Assembly: GCA_037903355.1 (NCBI GenBank)
Contig: JBAJFE010000004.1
Span: 992,001 to 1,056,000 of the forward strand
Direction: 5' to 3'
Source of the DNA: Trichuris trichiura
Lineage: Eukaryota > Nematoda > Enoplea > Trichinellida > Trichuridae
Length of the DNA stretch: 64,000 nucleotides
Positions 24,901 to 35,527 of this stretch are shown here, piece after piece (position 1 is the stretch's first letter; each line of letters opens with the position of its first letter). The position numbers and the translations under genes are program-made. The notes beneath the pieces are model-generated. The model was not told the DNA's origin, ran no database searches, and worked only from the letters and a program-made list of their open reading frames with translations.

Positions 24901-26335
24901 TCTTCATCAATTAGTGATTTGCATTTCCACGTTGAAACTCCAGCTTAAGTCGTGGTCAGTTCTAATTTTAATCCTGAAGCTTCAAGGACCAATCTTGACT
25001 CGTCATCAGCGGTAAATAGAGACGAGAAATAAGACAGGTAAGAATGGCAGGTTTCTCATCCTTCTTGACCGCTGATGACGGATCAACATTGGACTTGAAA
25101 GCTCAAAGAGTAAAATTATTAAACATTACAGTGGGACATCCGATAACAACAGCCCAGTATTAACAGAATAAGCTAAGTATGATCTCTTAGAGGCTACTGC
25201 ATAATAGTTGCCACACAGGTAGTAGTAATATTTCGTTTTTACTTTTTGAAGTAACCTTGTAATCGACTTTGAAATATAACTAGGGAAAAGCTTCAAGTTA
25301 CTCTTGTAGTACCAATGGACGCATGCAAATCAGTATACTAGCAAGCCGTCCCAATTAGCAAAAAAATGAACGCGGACATATTGGTGTTGAAGCTATTATA
25401 TAAAGGTTGGTTTTGCAGGTATCGATGTGCAAGGACTAACGCAAATGGCTTGCGATGCAAGGATGATGGACAGCGAAGCTCGCTCGATGACTGTACAGAC
25501 GATAGCAGGGCATATGGAGGACGCGTTGGAAATACAGAGAGAGGTGAGCGACCGCGACATGTGCGGTTCATGCTTCGGGCGACGCTTTGGTAGCTACGTA
25601 TCTTGTTTGTACATTATGATAAAGGTGCTATACACGGTGAACGTGTTCGGTCAGATATTTCTGTTGAACACATTTCTCGGCACGAACAATATATTCTACG
25701 GATTTCACATCTTGTTGGACCTATTGAACGGACGAGAGTGGGACGAGTCGGGTAACTTTCCACGAGTCACAATGTGCGACTTTGCCGTGCGTGTACTCGG
25801 TAATGTTCATCATCATACCGTACAGTGCGTACTAATGATCAACATGTTCAACGAAAAAATATTCCTACTCCTCTGGTTCTGGTTTTTGATGGTTTCCGTA
25901 GTCACCGTCTGCTCACTTTGCCATTGGCTGATTATATCGTTAACGCCTACTCAGCGTATTAGGTTCATACGCAAATATTTGCATGCCACTGAACTGGTCA
26001 CCGATAGGCAGTCAGTGAAGAAGTTTGTTCATAAATACTTGGGCCTTGACGGAGTCTTCTGCCTGCGCATGATATCAGCTCATGCCGGTGATATAATGGC
26101 CACCGAGTTGGTGGTCGCTATGTGGCACAACTTCAACGATCGCGTACGTAAGTCGCCGATCGAAATGTTTGAAGGTGCCAACTTGGTGATGCAATCACCA
26201 ATCAAAATGACCGATATGAATTTCAAAAGTTGGCTACTCGGACAACACTCGAAAAAGCCGCTTTTCGAAACAAGCAACCCGAGTCGCAGCAAAGGCAAAA
26301 GACGTAAATCTGATGGCTATTTTACCTTTGTCTAG
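17669..26335 (+). CDS. innexin (gap-junction channel subunit)
   Basis: Two exons, 17669-18056 and 25419-26335, join in phase (G|gtaagc ... ttgcag|GT) to give 434 residues, normal for an innexin. Innexins form gap junctions and hemichannels in invertebrate plasma membranes. The N-terminus has the family opening [13 protein letters not shown]. Membrane segment 1 (about 30-48) leads into the signature YVGYPIQCW. The two loop-1 cysteines are C53 and C71 ([11 protein letters not shown]), and the second signature YYQWVPF lies at 99-105 before membrane segment 2. Exon 2 holds membrane segments 3 and 4 and loop 2 with FPRVTMCDF and a second Cys. The C-terminus is basic and Ser-rich. The intron is 7,362 bp, more than a hundred times the usual intron here, and contains a Tigger element. 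Which paralogue (inx/unc-7/unc-9 type) cannot be told. Confidence 0.97.
18057..20937. other. first part of innexin intron, no gene seen
   Basis: It starts with a good GTAAGC donor. Short frames (for example 18582-18848 and 19376-19657, +) have no family signature. Nothing else is assignable in this 2.9 kb. Confidence 0.5.
20938..21001. repeat. perfect 30-bp inverted repeat with 4-nt loop
   Basis: Arms 20938-20967 and 20972-21001 are exact reverse complements, separated only by GTTA. Transcribed as part of the innexin intron this would form an uninterrupted 30-bp hairpin. It is not flanked by a recognised transposon end. It could be a very recent inverted duplication, a small-RNA hairpin or an assembly foldback. 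Confidence 0.95.
21002..21916. other. innexin intron between hairpin and microsatellite
   Basis: A 129-codon plus-strand frame (21368-21757) is open here, but it is low-complexity (Ser/Phe/Leu/Lys) and has no recognisable domain. A real gene nested in the intron is not supported. Confidence 0.4.
21917..21955. repeat. (TA)n microsatellite interrupted by the Tigger insertion
   Basis: An uninterrupted TA run ends at 21955, and a short TA run continues at 24288-24302 on the other side of the transposon. The element therefore inserted at a TA inside a TA microsatellite, which fits the TA target preference of Tc1/mariner/pogo elements. Confidence 0.95.
21956..24287 (-). mobile_element. Tigger/pogo-type DNA transposon, full length, 2,332 bp
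   Basis: Both ends begin CAGTAGAACCTCCG when read inward, giving near-perfect terminal inverted repeats of about 27 bp (one indel). The ends are flanked by the target dinucleotide TA on both sides. Sub-terminal copies of GGTCAAC/GGTGGTC-type motifs recur several times at each end and may be transposase-binding sites. The element carries one transposase gene, antisense to the innexin that hosts it. The transposase frame is broken once, so this copy is probably not autonomous. Confidence 0.96.
22342..23683 (-). pseudogene. Tigger-like transposase with a single frameshift
   Basis: An ATG at 23683 opens 354 codons to 22619. The C-terminal part continues in another frame (22680-22342), so one small indel near 22641 splits the gene. 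The total would be about 447 residues, normal for the family. The N-terminus has a CENP-B/psq-like helix-turn-helix ([20 protein letters not shown]), then a second HTH (CENPB type). The DDE catalytic core shows [19 protein letters not shown] and QPLDQGVIK, which hold the three acidic residues. The second frame resumes with the family segment [20 protein letters not shown] and ends in an acidic tail. Nothing else is degraded, so the damage is recent, or a base-call error. Confidence 0.93.
24974..25105. repeat. imperfect inverted repeat (foldback) in innexin intron
   Basis: The left arm 24974-25013 and right arm 25068-25105 are reverse complements over about 38 bp with a few mismatches; the core CGTCATCAGCGGT/ACCGCTGATGACG is exact. 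The loop is about 54 bp. This looks like a small foldback or MITE remnant; no target duplication was identified. Confidence 0.75.
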
Positions 26336-27012
26336 TAATGCTCAAGTTTTTCTTCTCCCTCTCACAGGAAAGGATCAAGTCTGAAGGCCAATGGAAGCGC
26401 CCAAAACCACCGTCCCGCAGTCCTCCTTAGCTGGCAGTGCCCTACTAAGGTGGGCGCGTCCAAATCGCCGATGCTGTTGCCCGTCCGCTACGCAATTGGA
26501 TGAAAGCAAAGAGCTCGCAATTCCAATGGTGACAAATACGGGAAGTTGCGCAGCTTCGTTGAACCGCTGCGCTGTCGCCCACCTCCTCATCAGATCCAAT
26601 GAAAAAAGGTTGACGTGAACCATGCAAGTCCTTGGTTATCGGCCTCCAGAGAAAATTTATGCAAATCAAGGGCGGCCAGTTGGTCCTAATCCTGAAAGCT
26701 CAGGAAGAACTGTGCGTTGCACTTCTATTCTTGGAACACCATGTGTTGAGCGAACTTTTTAACGCAATAAAACGTTGTACCCCAAAAATTCTGATTCAGG
26801 CGCTCAGGGACAATACGCCAAGACGACGCCAGAAATAATCCCCAAACCAGTAACCTTTCCTTAATGGGAAAGATTTGATTAAACAAAATAAACAGGTTGA
26901 TTGCAGTGATGATTCTTAAGCAGTCAATCTGCAATAAGCTCACATTTCTGCGCTAAGTAAACTAATAATTTTTCAATACTAATAACAAGTGAAATTAGTG
27001 GCACCCGAAAGA
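26336..27012. other. innexin 3' flank
   Basis: Begins just after the innexin stop. AATAAA near 26766 could be the polyadenylation signal. A frame at 26391-26618 (+) is open but has no recognisable features. Confidence 0.45.
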
Positions 27013-27290
27013 GTAATTTCGACTGATGTTAACAAGCTTTGGTTAAAGTGTTACCTGCTTATCACAAATTAAAATTCATATTCAACGGTCGTAATACCAT
27101 CGACATTGACTTGAATTTGTGATAAGTAACACTCTAACCGAAGCTTGTTAACATCAGTCGAAATTACAGTTAATGTTACCTGCTTATCGCAATATCAGAT
27201 TAGTGCAGATTGTATTACGATCGTTGAATTCGAATTTTAATTTGTGATAAGCAGGTAACATTTTCACCAAAGCTTGTTAACACTAGTCAC
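27013..27290. repeat. compound foldback element with four copies of one arm
   Basis: An arm of about 60 bp containing TTAACAAGCTT and TTACCTGCTTATCACAAATT occurs at 27013-27070 (+), is inverted at 27114-27167, recurs in part at 27169-27194 (+), and is inverted again at 27212-27290. The outermost copies match over about 78 bp, including GTAATAC at their inner ends. The whole resembles two short MITEs side by side, or one MITE that duplicated an arm. No coding content. Confidence 0.85.
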
Positions 27291-27468
27291 AAGTAAGAAA
27301 TATTCCCGGTCTTGCTCCCGCCTAAATTGGCAACCAAAATGGCAGGAAAAATTTTGACTTTAAAAGTTTAAACAAAGGCAGAGGCAAAAGGTGTCGCTTC
27401 AAACTGAAGATTACGCACGCGCGACATACAGGAACACTAAAAAAGCTTCCGTATACAACGTTAGAAGA

Positions 27469-28620
27469 ATGAGGAGAAAACGTAATTCCCCGTCGACGCA
27501 ATCGTTGAGCGGAAAAATATTCACGCCGTATAGTCGGGAAGTTTTTCTGGGAAAAATGGAGGTTAAATGTCGCAGCCGCTGGAAACCAAACGTTTGGCAT
27601 AATGGGAGCTTGTATATGGGAAAAGGCCTACTTATACTACTGAGGGGAAACGTGAGTCGTTTATTCGCATACCAATTGCATCTGCCCGCAAAAAATGAAA
27701 CGCGCTTAAGGTAACGCTCAAAAAAATTCAAGGCGTAAAAATATACTGTATTGAAAAAACGGAAAACGTACAAACTGTGTTCAAACATTTTCGAGTGAAA
27801 ACAAACGAGGGCAAGAAGAAGAAGAAGAGATTGTACAAAATAACAGAATACATCATGAAGCGCAAGGTGAGCTCGGAATCGTGCAACGTTTGTTCAAGCT
27901 CGCGACCAATTCAGACACGTTAACCTTTGCTAGCTTAAATGACATCGCTTCTACTTCAGCAAGCAAAAATCGTTTACATTTAGCAAAAAAGCAAAAAATT
28001 TCTATTAGCCAAAAGTTCTAAGCTGTAACAAACAGTAGGCGTAAAAAGCAAAGCAAACATAACGCATCATCGTTACATCGCTGGCTCAAACGTGAGAATG
28101 TGAGCACGACGTAAAATTTACATTACGTATTTTAAAATTCAAAACACGAAGAACATCTTCATCTCATCCGTTGTACATGCTATTTAAAATAAACACTGTT
28201 TACCAAAAAAGATAAAGAACGACGCTTCGAAGTAGAACAGAGCTCTTGTCTCAATATTCAAGATTCAAATTAGAAAATAAAAAGACAAAATGGCATCAAT
28301 TCACTGTTTCAGTAGACGAAATAGAAGTTTGCATTGGTCTCTTCAGTTGACTTTTGAAGAAAAATTTAAAAAATACCTTAAAAACCATTTTTAAATTATA
28401 AAACCGTTACCTACTACAGAAAAAAATTGAAGTTCGCGTCCCGTATGACGAAAAAGCGGTAAAAGAATTGTGCGAAGACGAAACGTGGGATTTTCAGGTA
28501 TTCACCTCACCTTCGTATCTCCTCTAACCTGTACTGTACCTTGTACTTAAGATAGAGAAGGATAAAAGATTTAAAAGCCTGAAGCTTCACGACCAGCCGC
28601 AATGGGAAACTATATCCTGA
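27469..28620 (+). CDS. small spliced gene, tentative, unrecognised
   Basis: Two exons are well defined by splice sites and phase: 28420-28497 (26 codons, KKIEVRVPYDEKAVKELC...) and 28552-28620, ending in TGA; the 54-bp intron has the usual size. The first exon is uncertain. Either the 12-nt start ATGAAGCGCAAG at 27855-27866 (donor gtgagc), giving 52 residues, or a 61-codon basic exon 27469-27651 (donor gtgagt), giving 109 residues, joins in the same phase. The longer option begins MRRKRNSPST and contains RSRWKPN. No family is recognised. Confidence 0.38.
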
Positions 28621-29272
28621 CCCATATTTCTTTTTTCATCAACAAATCTGATACGTTTTTTAACAGGCCATGATTTTTTAACTTTACGCAACAATAATAC
28701 GATTAAAATATAAAAAAAATAAGATGAGCGCAATGAAATTTTAAATCAACTTTTACATCATTAACCATAACCCATGCGCAAGCGATGATAAAGAAGAGTT
28801 CTCAGCCGCGGCGGTTGCCGTTCAAGTAACTATTTCACCTAATTTGCCCTTAACCACTTAGGCTACAGTAAAACAAGAAAATCAGGGACGTTCCCTGGAA
28901 GCAGACCATTTCCACTGTTTGTACAACACGGATGAACATTACTTAGAAAGGAATGCGCATAAAGACTTCACTGCAGTCACGGTCTTAATTAAATAAAATT
29001 CGTAACGTCTTTTAGAACGCACAGCACATTGTAAGGCTCTTATCAACGCTTTCAACAGACGATAAAGCGCTGCTACAGTGCTATCGGCATTCCGCTGCGA
29101 ATTAACAAATTCTGCAGATGACATAAGGCTAACCATTGCTATGCAACACACTATTTCGCACGTACGTAAACGAAAGTGACAGTAATCGACAGAAATAGAA
29201 TTTTCAGGTTTGATGCAACAGTTTCCACTCTCAGCCAGTTTAAACCTAAACTTCTAAAAAAGTTCAATTAGC
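28621..29272. other. intergenic, no gene seen
   Basis: AT-rich. A TTTTCAG at about 29201-29207 could be the spliced-leader acceptor or the 5' intron end for the tetraspanin gene that starts at 29273. Confidence 0.4.
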
Positions 29273-30534
29273 ATGCACTGCCGTATGAGGCAAAGCGCGC
29301 TGATGCTACGTGCAATCGCGTTCAACGTTTACGAGCCTACGAAGCCGAATAGCGAAGTCAAATACGAGGAAGAGGCAATAGATTGGGAAAAAGTTGCGAA
29401 AACGTACTCCTTATTTCGTTTGCTACGTCGATTGCTAGCTGCGAGTTGCTGTCTTGTCTCGACGCTTAGCTTTGCCATGTTTGTCCTAAGTATCAAGTTG
29501 TATATCGATCGAAACGAGATATTTTCGGAGCACAAAGCTTACAGCGGAAGGGAAAGCTGGAAATTGATTGTACCCACTTTCAACAGCGTAAGTTCTTTCC
29601 CGCACGCCTCTTCAATTTGCAACATATCATTTAACTGGAGTGAAAACTTGCCAAGTCAATTTGCATAAAAATAACAAACAATATTTAGGAGCTGAGCTTT
29701 TGCTATTTCGTAACTGCGGCCAGTTTGCTTGCTTGGATCGTATCTGCCTGCGGACTTATTGGCGCGTGCAACAACAAGCAGTTTATTTTATTCCAATACA
29801 TCCTACTGTCCGTCTTAATAATTTCTCTCTCAGCGGCGGCGATCACTTACAATATACGCGGAGAGAGTAAAACGTTGGATACAGCAATCGAGAGAATGTT
29901 CGAAGTAAGTCTCCAACCCACTATAACCGCTTAATTTTATTTAATAAAGTACAGTCTTTCGTGGAAAACCATTATCGGTCCGGGAAAATGGACATGCTCT
30001 TCAACAACGTCGTAGATCACGTACAAGAAAAGCATCACTGTTGCGGCTATAGAAAAAATTCAGAAAAAGAAGAAATCTACCCTGCATATTATACAATTCT
30101 TTATTGGTTAGAAATGACAGAGTGGGGACAGCTGCAAGCGCGTCAAATTTCTTTTTCCGGCGAATCTATGATTGAATACGTACCGAAGAGCTGCTGCCGC
30201 AATAAAACCAATGCTAACTGCAACGTTGGCATCTTTCAGGATAGGTACACCCACTTATAGATGGACAAGAGACTGCTTTACAATTCCGTGTTGTAGGTTG
30301 AAGTGGGACACGAGATCAGAAACAAATTGGACAGAAAGGATATATACCATGAGCTGCAACACCTTTCTGAATGTAGCCTCATCATTGCGCGGCACAAAGA
30401 ATGCACAAACAATGACTGTTGTAACTATTTTAGCTCTGCTTCAGTTAGGATCAATGTTTGCGGCATTTTATCTCTACTCAGTGATCCGACGATGCCATCA
30501 ATCCAACGCGTTTTTACGCAACGTGAACCAATAA
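29273..30534 (+). CDS. tetraspanin
   Basis: Four exons in phase, 29273-29587, 29689-29904, 29955-30244 and 30297-30534, give about 352 residues. Tetraspanins are four-pass membrane scaffold proteins that organise partner proteins in the plasma membrane. Membrane segment 1 follows a polar N-terminus of about 45 residues. Exon 2 carries segments 2 and 3 (VTAASLLAWIVSACGLIG, then QYILLSVLIISLSAAAI). The large extracellular loop has the hallmark CCG (HHCCGY) and PKSCC, plus further Cys before segment 4 (TVVTILALLQLGSMFAAFYL). The tail is short and basic. The longer N-terminus is unusual; an internal Met at residue 5 or 11 could be the true start. The 52-bp third intron is inferred from the frame change. 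Confidence 0.9.
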
Positions 30535-31204
30535 AGCAAACGCCTTACAATATTACGTTGAGTACAAGGAAATGCCTTATGACAATGCATGCTAACAACG
30601 ACGGAGAAAAAACAGATAAAACCGCTCTTGCAGAAGATTTTTCTGAAGTCCAACTGCAAACTGCAATTGTAAAGGTCATTAATGCCTTCTCATTTTTTTG
30701 AATGAACGCAACATTCATGAACATTCACGTGAAAGCAACGAGGAGAGAATAACAATCATTGCACGTAGCCAAACGAATCGCCAAAGCGAAAAATATTTAA
30801 AGAACTCATTCGCTTCGTCGATATGTAGCAAATAATCTTTTGTAAGGAGAATAAACAAAGCTGTTGAACGTAGCTGCGCGCAACTACCACGAAATTACGC
30901 CCCATCAATAAAACCGCCAAACTATTAAGAAACGTAAACGAAAAAACTTGTCAAATTTTGAATTTTTAAAAATAAGCTTCATCAAAGGTTGCAACGTTTG
31001 TTCTTCGGCAAATAACAAGTGGGCATAACAAGCGTGCTATGACAATTCGCACGGCTATGCGTTCGAAATGACGTGACGACGCGTCCTGTCAAAACTGAGT
31101 CCCTTCGAGTACAAAAACATCCAAAACAAATATAAATATGACCTTTAGATAGATATATATACGCTCGGTAGTCGTGGTTTCTCCAACATTGTAACGAAGA
31201 AGCA
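30535..31204. other. tetraspanin 3' flank and intergenic
   Basis: AATAAA at about 30851 is a plausible polyadenylation signal for the tetraspanin. Nothing else is assignable. Confidence 0.45.
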
Positions 31205-33575
31205 ATGACTACCAATACGATGATCCAAGTGGCATTCTTCCTTTTGTTTATGCTAGTTCCTGACTCAGGTACAATACTTTATGGTGTCCACTAAAGAGCG
31301 TAAACGAATTATGTAGTATATTCTTTTTCTTTGAGAACTTTCACGGCTAAACCTTACGCACAGCTGTGAGTTCTAAGTAGTGCAGGGCAAAGGCTCTTCA
31401 CAAATGTATAACGCACTGAATATTTCTCATACAAAATTAGAAACAGCTATGAAAGATAAAACATCCTTCAAAAGGAGCAAACGACCGGTGTATTATTATT
31501 ATTATTATTATTGTATAACGTAACAAGATGGTGTGAGCTGCCTGCTAGCTAAAAATGACGTGATAAAAATGTCGTCATTTACGTTGGCGTTTTTAAAAAT
31601 CGGTTTCGCCCCAGTCGGGCCTAAGTAATTGAAAAAAATACTTACTTTTAAATAGTCGCCCCTGCTTATCACTAAAGCATACTGTAAATTATAAAAGTTC
31701 GAAAATATGGCGCCTAAGCCACACATTCTATTCAAACAACTTCTCCTACGAGGAGTTTACAAAGAAAATGTTTACGTATAAAATTTACAGCAATCAGAAA
31801 TTGGTACTTTAATCCGTTAGCTTTCAGATAAGAAATTAGAAAAGACTTGGCTAAGAAAAGCAGTTTGGATTCAATGCTTGTAAAATTTGAAGTAAACACT
31901 ATACTGAAGATTTGCTTGAACACGCAACGCTAGAAGTAGCTTATTCTGTGTAATGCGAATATTCAAGAGGGAACATACAAGCATGGCTAATCTGTTATTT
32001 GCAACTTCATCAGCCATTCTGAGTTTACTATTTAAAAATGGGCTGACGCTTTACGCGGATAACTTCAACAAAAAATTCAATCAATCTTTTCAAGCAGCTA
32101 TTGAAGAACAAGTTGATCACAGTATGCTAATAAGTAGTATGCAAGTAATTTCTTTTAAATTCAGAATGCTGTCTACAACACGAACATTGCGTTGCGGATG
32201 CTGCACTGTGCCTCAGTCGACAGTGCGTAGCAGCCGAAGAAATGCCGGAAATCACGTCTTGTGCACACCATGGGCAATGCAGAACTGTAGGAAGTGCATA
32301 TGATCGTATTACCCAGTACTGTCGTGGGGGTAAATGCTTCAAAATCAAGAGTAAGATGCATTTCTAATTACTATTCAAAATTTGCAAAAACTGCCACGTG
32401 AAGCATGCGTACACGAAGTAGCGAACAGCTGAAATTAAGTTAGATCACAGAAGACCGAATGAGATATCACTGATGTCTAAATGAATGGACCTTTTCGTTA
32501 CCATCGCCAGTAGACTATAGCTTTTATGCAGCGGTCTGGAAATTAGTAATATTTTTAAAAAAAGATCGATACAGTTCATAATCATGAGGAAAACCCCCGT
32601 CGCCGGCAGGATCTCAGTGAAAAAGTTCTTAGCCAAAATGCTTACGATTCAAAAAATTCGCGAGCTAGTCAACCTACGCGCAATGAAACATTTCTAAAAA
32701 ATGATAACAAAAGTGCTATTCCTACATTTTCTAAAGGTTCTGTATATTAAAGATACAAAATGTCAAACGAGTTTATTGTCTACAATCAGAGCAACAATCA
32801 CAAAAGCATTCGTTGAAACTATTGTATCAACGATCACGAAAGTTCCACTAACATACCCTCACACCATTTTACGCCCTCTCTCTCTACAGTACGATTTTAA
32901 TTTTATAAGTATAGGCAGGTTGTGTCATGATAAAGAGTTTTTTCCATTCCGCGAGCAGTCACAGAATTGTTTTAAACACCGCAGTCTATAATGCGCACTT
33001 TACAAGGTTTAACAGAATCAATTGTTATACCGGCACTCGCTATTTTCCTTAATTTTTTACCGCAGAGCCCGCAACGAATCTTACCGTAAATAGGCCTTAC
33101 CAGTTATCAAATGTTACAGAGTATTTACATTCACTAACGCGGTTGAAAATGAAATCGAAACCATAACCGCAGTAAGTTGCACAAAAGATCACGTCCACGT
33201 ATGCATTGACCAAATTGGTCCTTTGGCTGCATGGTTCAGAAAAAATTAAATTTGAAAGTTAAATAACAATTGAAAACCATCGTGCTAAAAACGACGAACA
33301 GATTTACGTGTCTGTCAGATATTTTCGGTAGAAATTAGAGAAGCCTGTACTTCGAAGCGTTCGTTTGAAATTATTCTCATATAGGGGCTGCCGATACTGC
33401 ACGGTGCAGTATCCATGACCACTGCAACGGAGAAACGCTCTGTCTAAATCAAGTGTGCGTTGAAGCTGAAAAAATGAACTATAAGTGCCCGTCTCAAGGT
33501 TACTGTAAAACTGGTGAACGCTGCATCGACAACATATGCTACCGGCCAAAAGATCCTGGAGCTGCCGCTCCTTAA
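31205..33575 (+). CDS. secreted Cys-rich repeat protein
   Basis: Three exons in phase, 31205-31268, 32165-32350 and 33385-33575, encode 146 residues. Exon 1 is almost exactly a signal peptide (MTTNTMIQVAFFLLFMLVPDS). Exons 2 and 3 each encode two Cys-rich units of the same plan: one like CCLQHEHC...CLSRQCV / CSIHDHC...CLNQVCV, the other like CAHHGQCRT...C..GKCF / CPSQGYCKTGERCIDNICY. The mature protein is therefore a tandem of four small, probably disulfide-bonded modules, resembling EB-type modules of nematode secreted proteins. No catalytic motif is visible. Introns are long (896 and 1,034 bp). AATAAA at 33694 fits the 3' end. The role is unknown; an excreted/secreted or cuticle-associated protein is a guess. 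Confidence 0.7.
31491..31513. repeat. (ATT)n microsatellite
   Basis: Seven tandem ATT units inside intron 1 of the Cys-rich secreted protein gene. Confidence 0.95.
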
Positions 33576-34813
33576 CCTTTTTAGGTAAAAGCAAGCTTAA
33601 TGTTTACGAAGCACTTAATTAGTCAACCAGTGCTTTTTCATTTCAGAAAGTCCGCAGTGATTCATATTGCCTATATTGGACTAATTGACTCAATAAAGTG
33701 CAAATGACATTTGTTTTTCATTATAAATGAAGGCGGCGAACTTGGCGCAAGAGGATCTTATGGTGACATTCGTGCATGTAATACCTGAAAATCATTATAA
33801 AGCACGGCGTCAGTAAAACTGCAGTAGTTGGAAAAACTACTGCGATCGTCACAGTGCCAATGAAGTCGCTCAATAAGTTGCTAGAAAAGAGAAGGTAACT
33901 TAACGAAGCCTTTTTGGCCTTTCTGCAAACGCGCTGACTGGTGTGCAGCTGAGCTTTCGTAATCAATCTGAGGTTTTCCCACTTACAGCAAAAGCCCATA
34001 AATTTTGCATGTCACCCTTACGTTTGGCACGAAGGTTGAAACGCAAAACAACTGCCTAAGCAAGCGTCGCCTTAATGAATATGAGTTTCAGCAATAACTG
34101 TTTGCAAAATGAAATCAATATGATCTCAACTTTCCGATAGCAAATTAGTTTTTCTTAAGCATTAAAGATGTATGCAATAACAGCACCTCAAACAGGAGCA
34201 ACAATTTAAGCTGGTTCAGCCGGAATTTTCTACTGCGCGAAAATAATTCTATTACAAAACGTTGAAGCGCATTTTTTCGATGATTTACGAAAACTTGGTT
34301 GATTGCAATGAACAATGCAAACGCATTCGACTTACCAAGCAAACAATGCTGCCAAAATACCACCTCAAGCACGTACTACAAACGGCAAGAATAGACAAAA
34401 AATGTTTTGAGAAAGTGCACAACGAGACGGTAAGCGCGTGTTCTGATGCTCAGGGTTAACGAAATAATTTTTTGCATTTTAGCACATTAAACGCCGACAA
34501 CCTCCTGTATCTTACAACTGTATTTTTCAAAACACCTAAGCAATTAACCAGCGTGAATTAGCTTTGCTAAAACCTAACATTGCTCATCCGTACAGCAAAG
34601 GCACCTGCATTCACTACAATACAGTTGACTTCACCTTTAAAGCAGTAATTTTGGTAAGTTCTATCTGGTCCAGCGTAATATTTAAATTTCCTTAGTAACA
34701 CACGTGGTTTTCTGATTAAGTTTAAATTAATATTTTAAAGACATTCGGTACTTCGCTCTTTTGTATTGAGGATGTCCTAGTGCTTCAGGTTGACGCCGCT
34801 TTTGAAGCTTAGC
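33576..34813. other. intergenic with candidate unassigned exons
   Basis: A possible exon at about 34280-34431 (+, ending GAGACG|gtaagc) could join an exon starting after ttttag at about 34484 (CACATTAAACGC..., stop soon after). It would encode a short Lys/Cys-containing peptide with no family signature. The evidence is too thin for a gene call. A tgcttcag at 34781-34788 is a likely acceptor (spliced leader or 5' UTR intron) for the SEC20 gene that follows. Confidence 0.35.
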
Positions 34814-35527
34814 ATGGACGGCGATACAAAACCGGCGCTATTAAGGGTAGCAGAACTGCGGAAGGAAATTTCGGCAACTCTGGAAGATGTCAGAAATAGT
34901 ATTGCGCAAATTCGTCACTTCGAAGGCTCCGTCACTGACTTGCAGCGTGAAAGTCGTAGCTGCAGAAAACTGTTGGCGCATTTGGGCTTCCTTCTTGACC
35001 ATTTTGGCGAAATTTCCAAAGTTATCGATAATCAGGAAACCCGCAAGGAGAACATAAAATTTTTTCACCAATGTAAGAAAGAAGCTACTGATCTTTTGAA
35101 CCGGTTGAAGGAAGCGATGGCAATCGGTATTTCCAATGTTGAAGCAAGGCAGCGAGCACTTTTGCTAAATTCCCCCGGCGATAATGGAGTTCGTTGCCGT
35201 ATAAGGGCAAACCTGGACGGGCGATCGAGAGAGGGTTCCAAAGTTGCATCCGAACTTGGATCCTTGTTAAGAAAGATGCACAACGAAGTACGACAAAGCG
35301 AAGAGACCTTAAGCGTATTGGTGTCCTCGTCCACGGTTCTTCAAGAGACTGGTTTTCGCTTTCAGTCTTTTTCGGAACTCTTGAAAACGTCAAGTGCACT
35401 GCTATCCAAATATGGCCGGAGGAGACTTTTAGAAAACTGCATCTTGTTGTTTTTAATCTTAGTTTTCTTTATCTCGGTTGCGTACATTGTCTATCAGAGG
35501 TTACCATTGCGCTACTTCTCGGCCTAA
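34814..35527 (+). CDS. SEC20/BNIP1-family SNARE
   Basis: A single exon of 237 residues. SEC20 is the Qb-type SNARE of the ER that works with syntaxin 18 and USE1 in Golgi-to-ER retrograde transport. The N-terminal half is helical (LRVAELRKEISATLEDVRNS). The SNARE region (about 150-200) contains MHNEVRQSEETLSVLVSSS, close to the vertebrate BNIP1 pattern QQVQQSEEAMQSLVTSS. The protein ends in KYGRRRLLENCILLFLILVF, a C-terminal membrane anchor (about 206-228) with a short lumenal tail, as in all SEC20 proteins. The length matches human BNIP1 (about 228). The start is taken as the ATG at 34814. AATAAA at 35543 lies just downstream. Confidence 0.9.
   Translation: MDGDTKPALLRVAELRKEISATLEDVRNSIAQIRHFEGSVTDLQRESRSCRKLLAHLGFLLDHFGEISKVIDNQETRKENIKFFHQCKKEATDLLNRLKEAMAIGISNVEARQRALLLNSPGDNGVRCRIRANLDGRSREGSKVASELGSLLRKMHNEVRQSEETLSVLVSSSTVLQETGFRFQSFSELLKTSSALLSKYGRRRLLENCILLFLILVFFISVAYIVYQRLPLRYFSA

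Noticed and set aside
30303..30701. 132-codon plus-strand frame overlapping tetraspanin exon 4
   Set aside because: The overlapping frame with the fourth membrane segment and loop Cys is the tetraspanin; this one is its shadow.
33393..33413. Short palindrome GATACTGCAC-G-GTGCAGTATC
   Set aside because: Falls at the start of a coding exon of the Cys-rich gene; too short to claim function.
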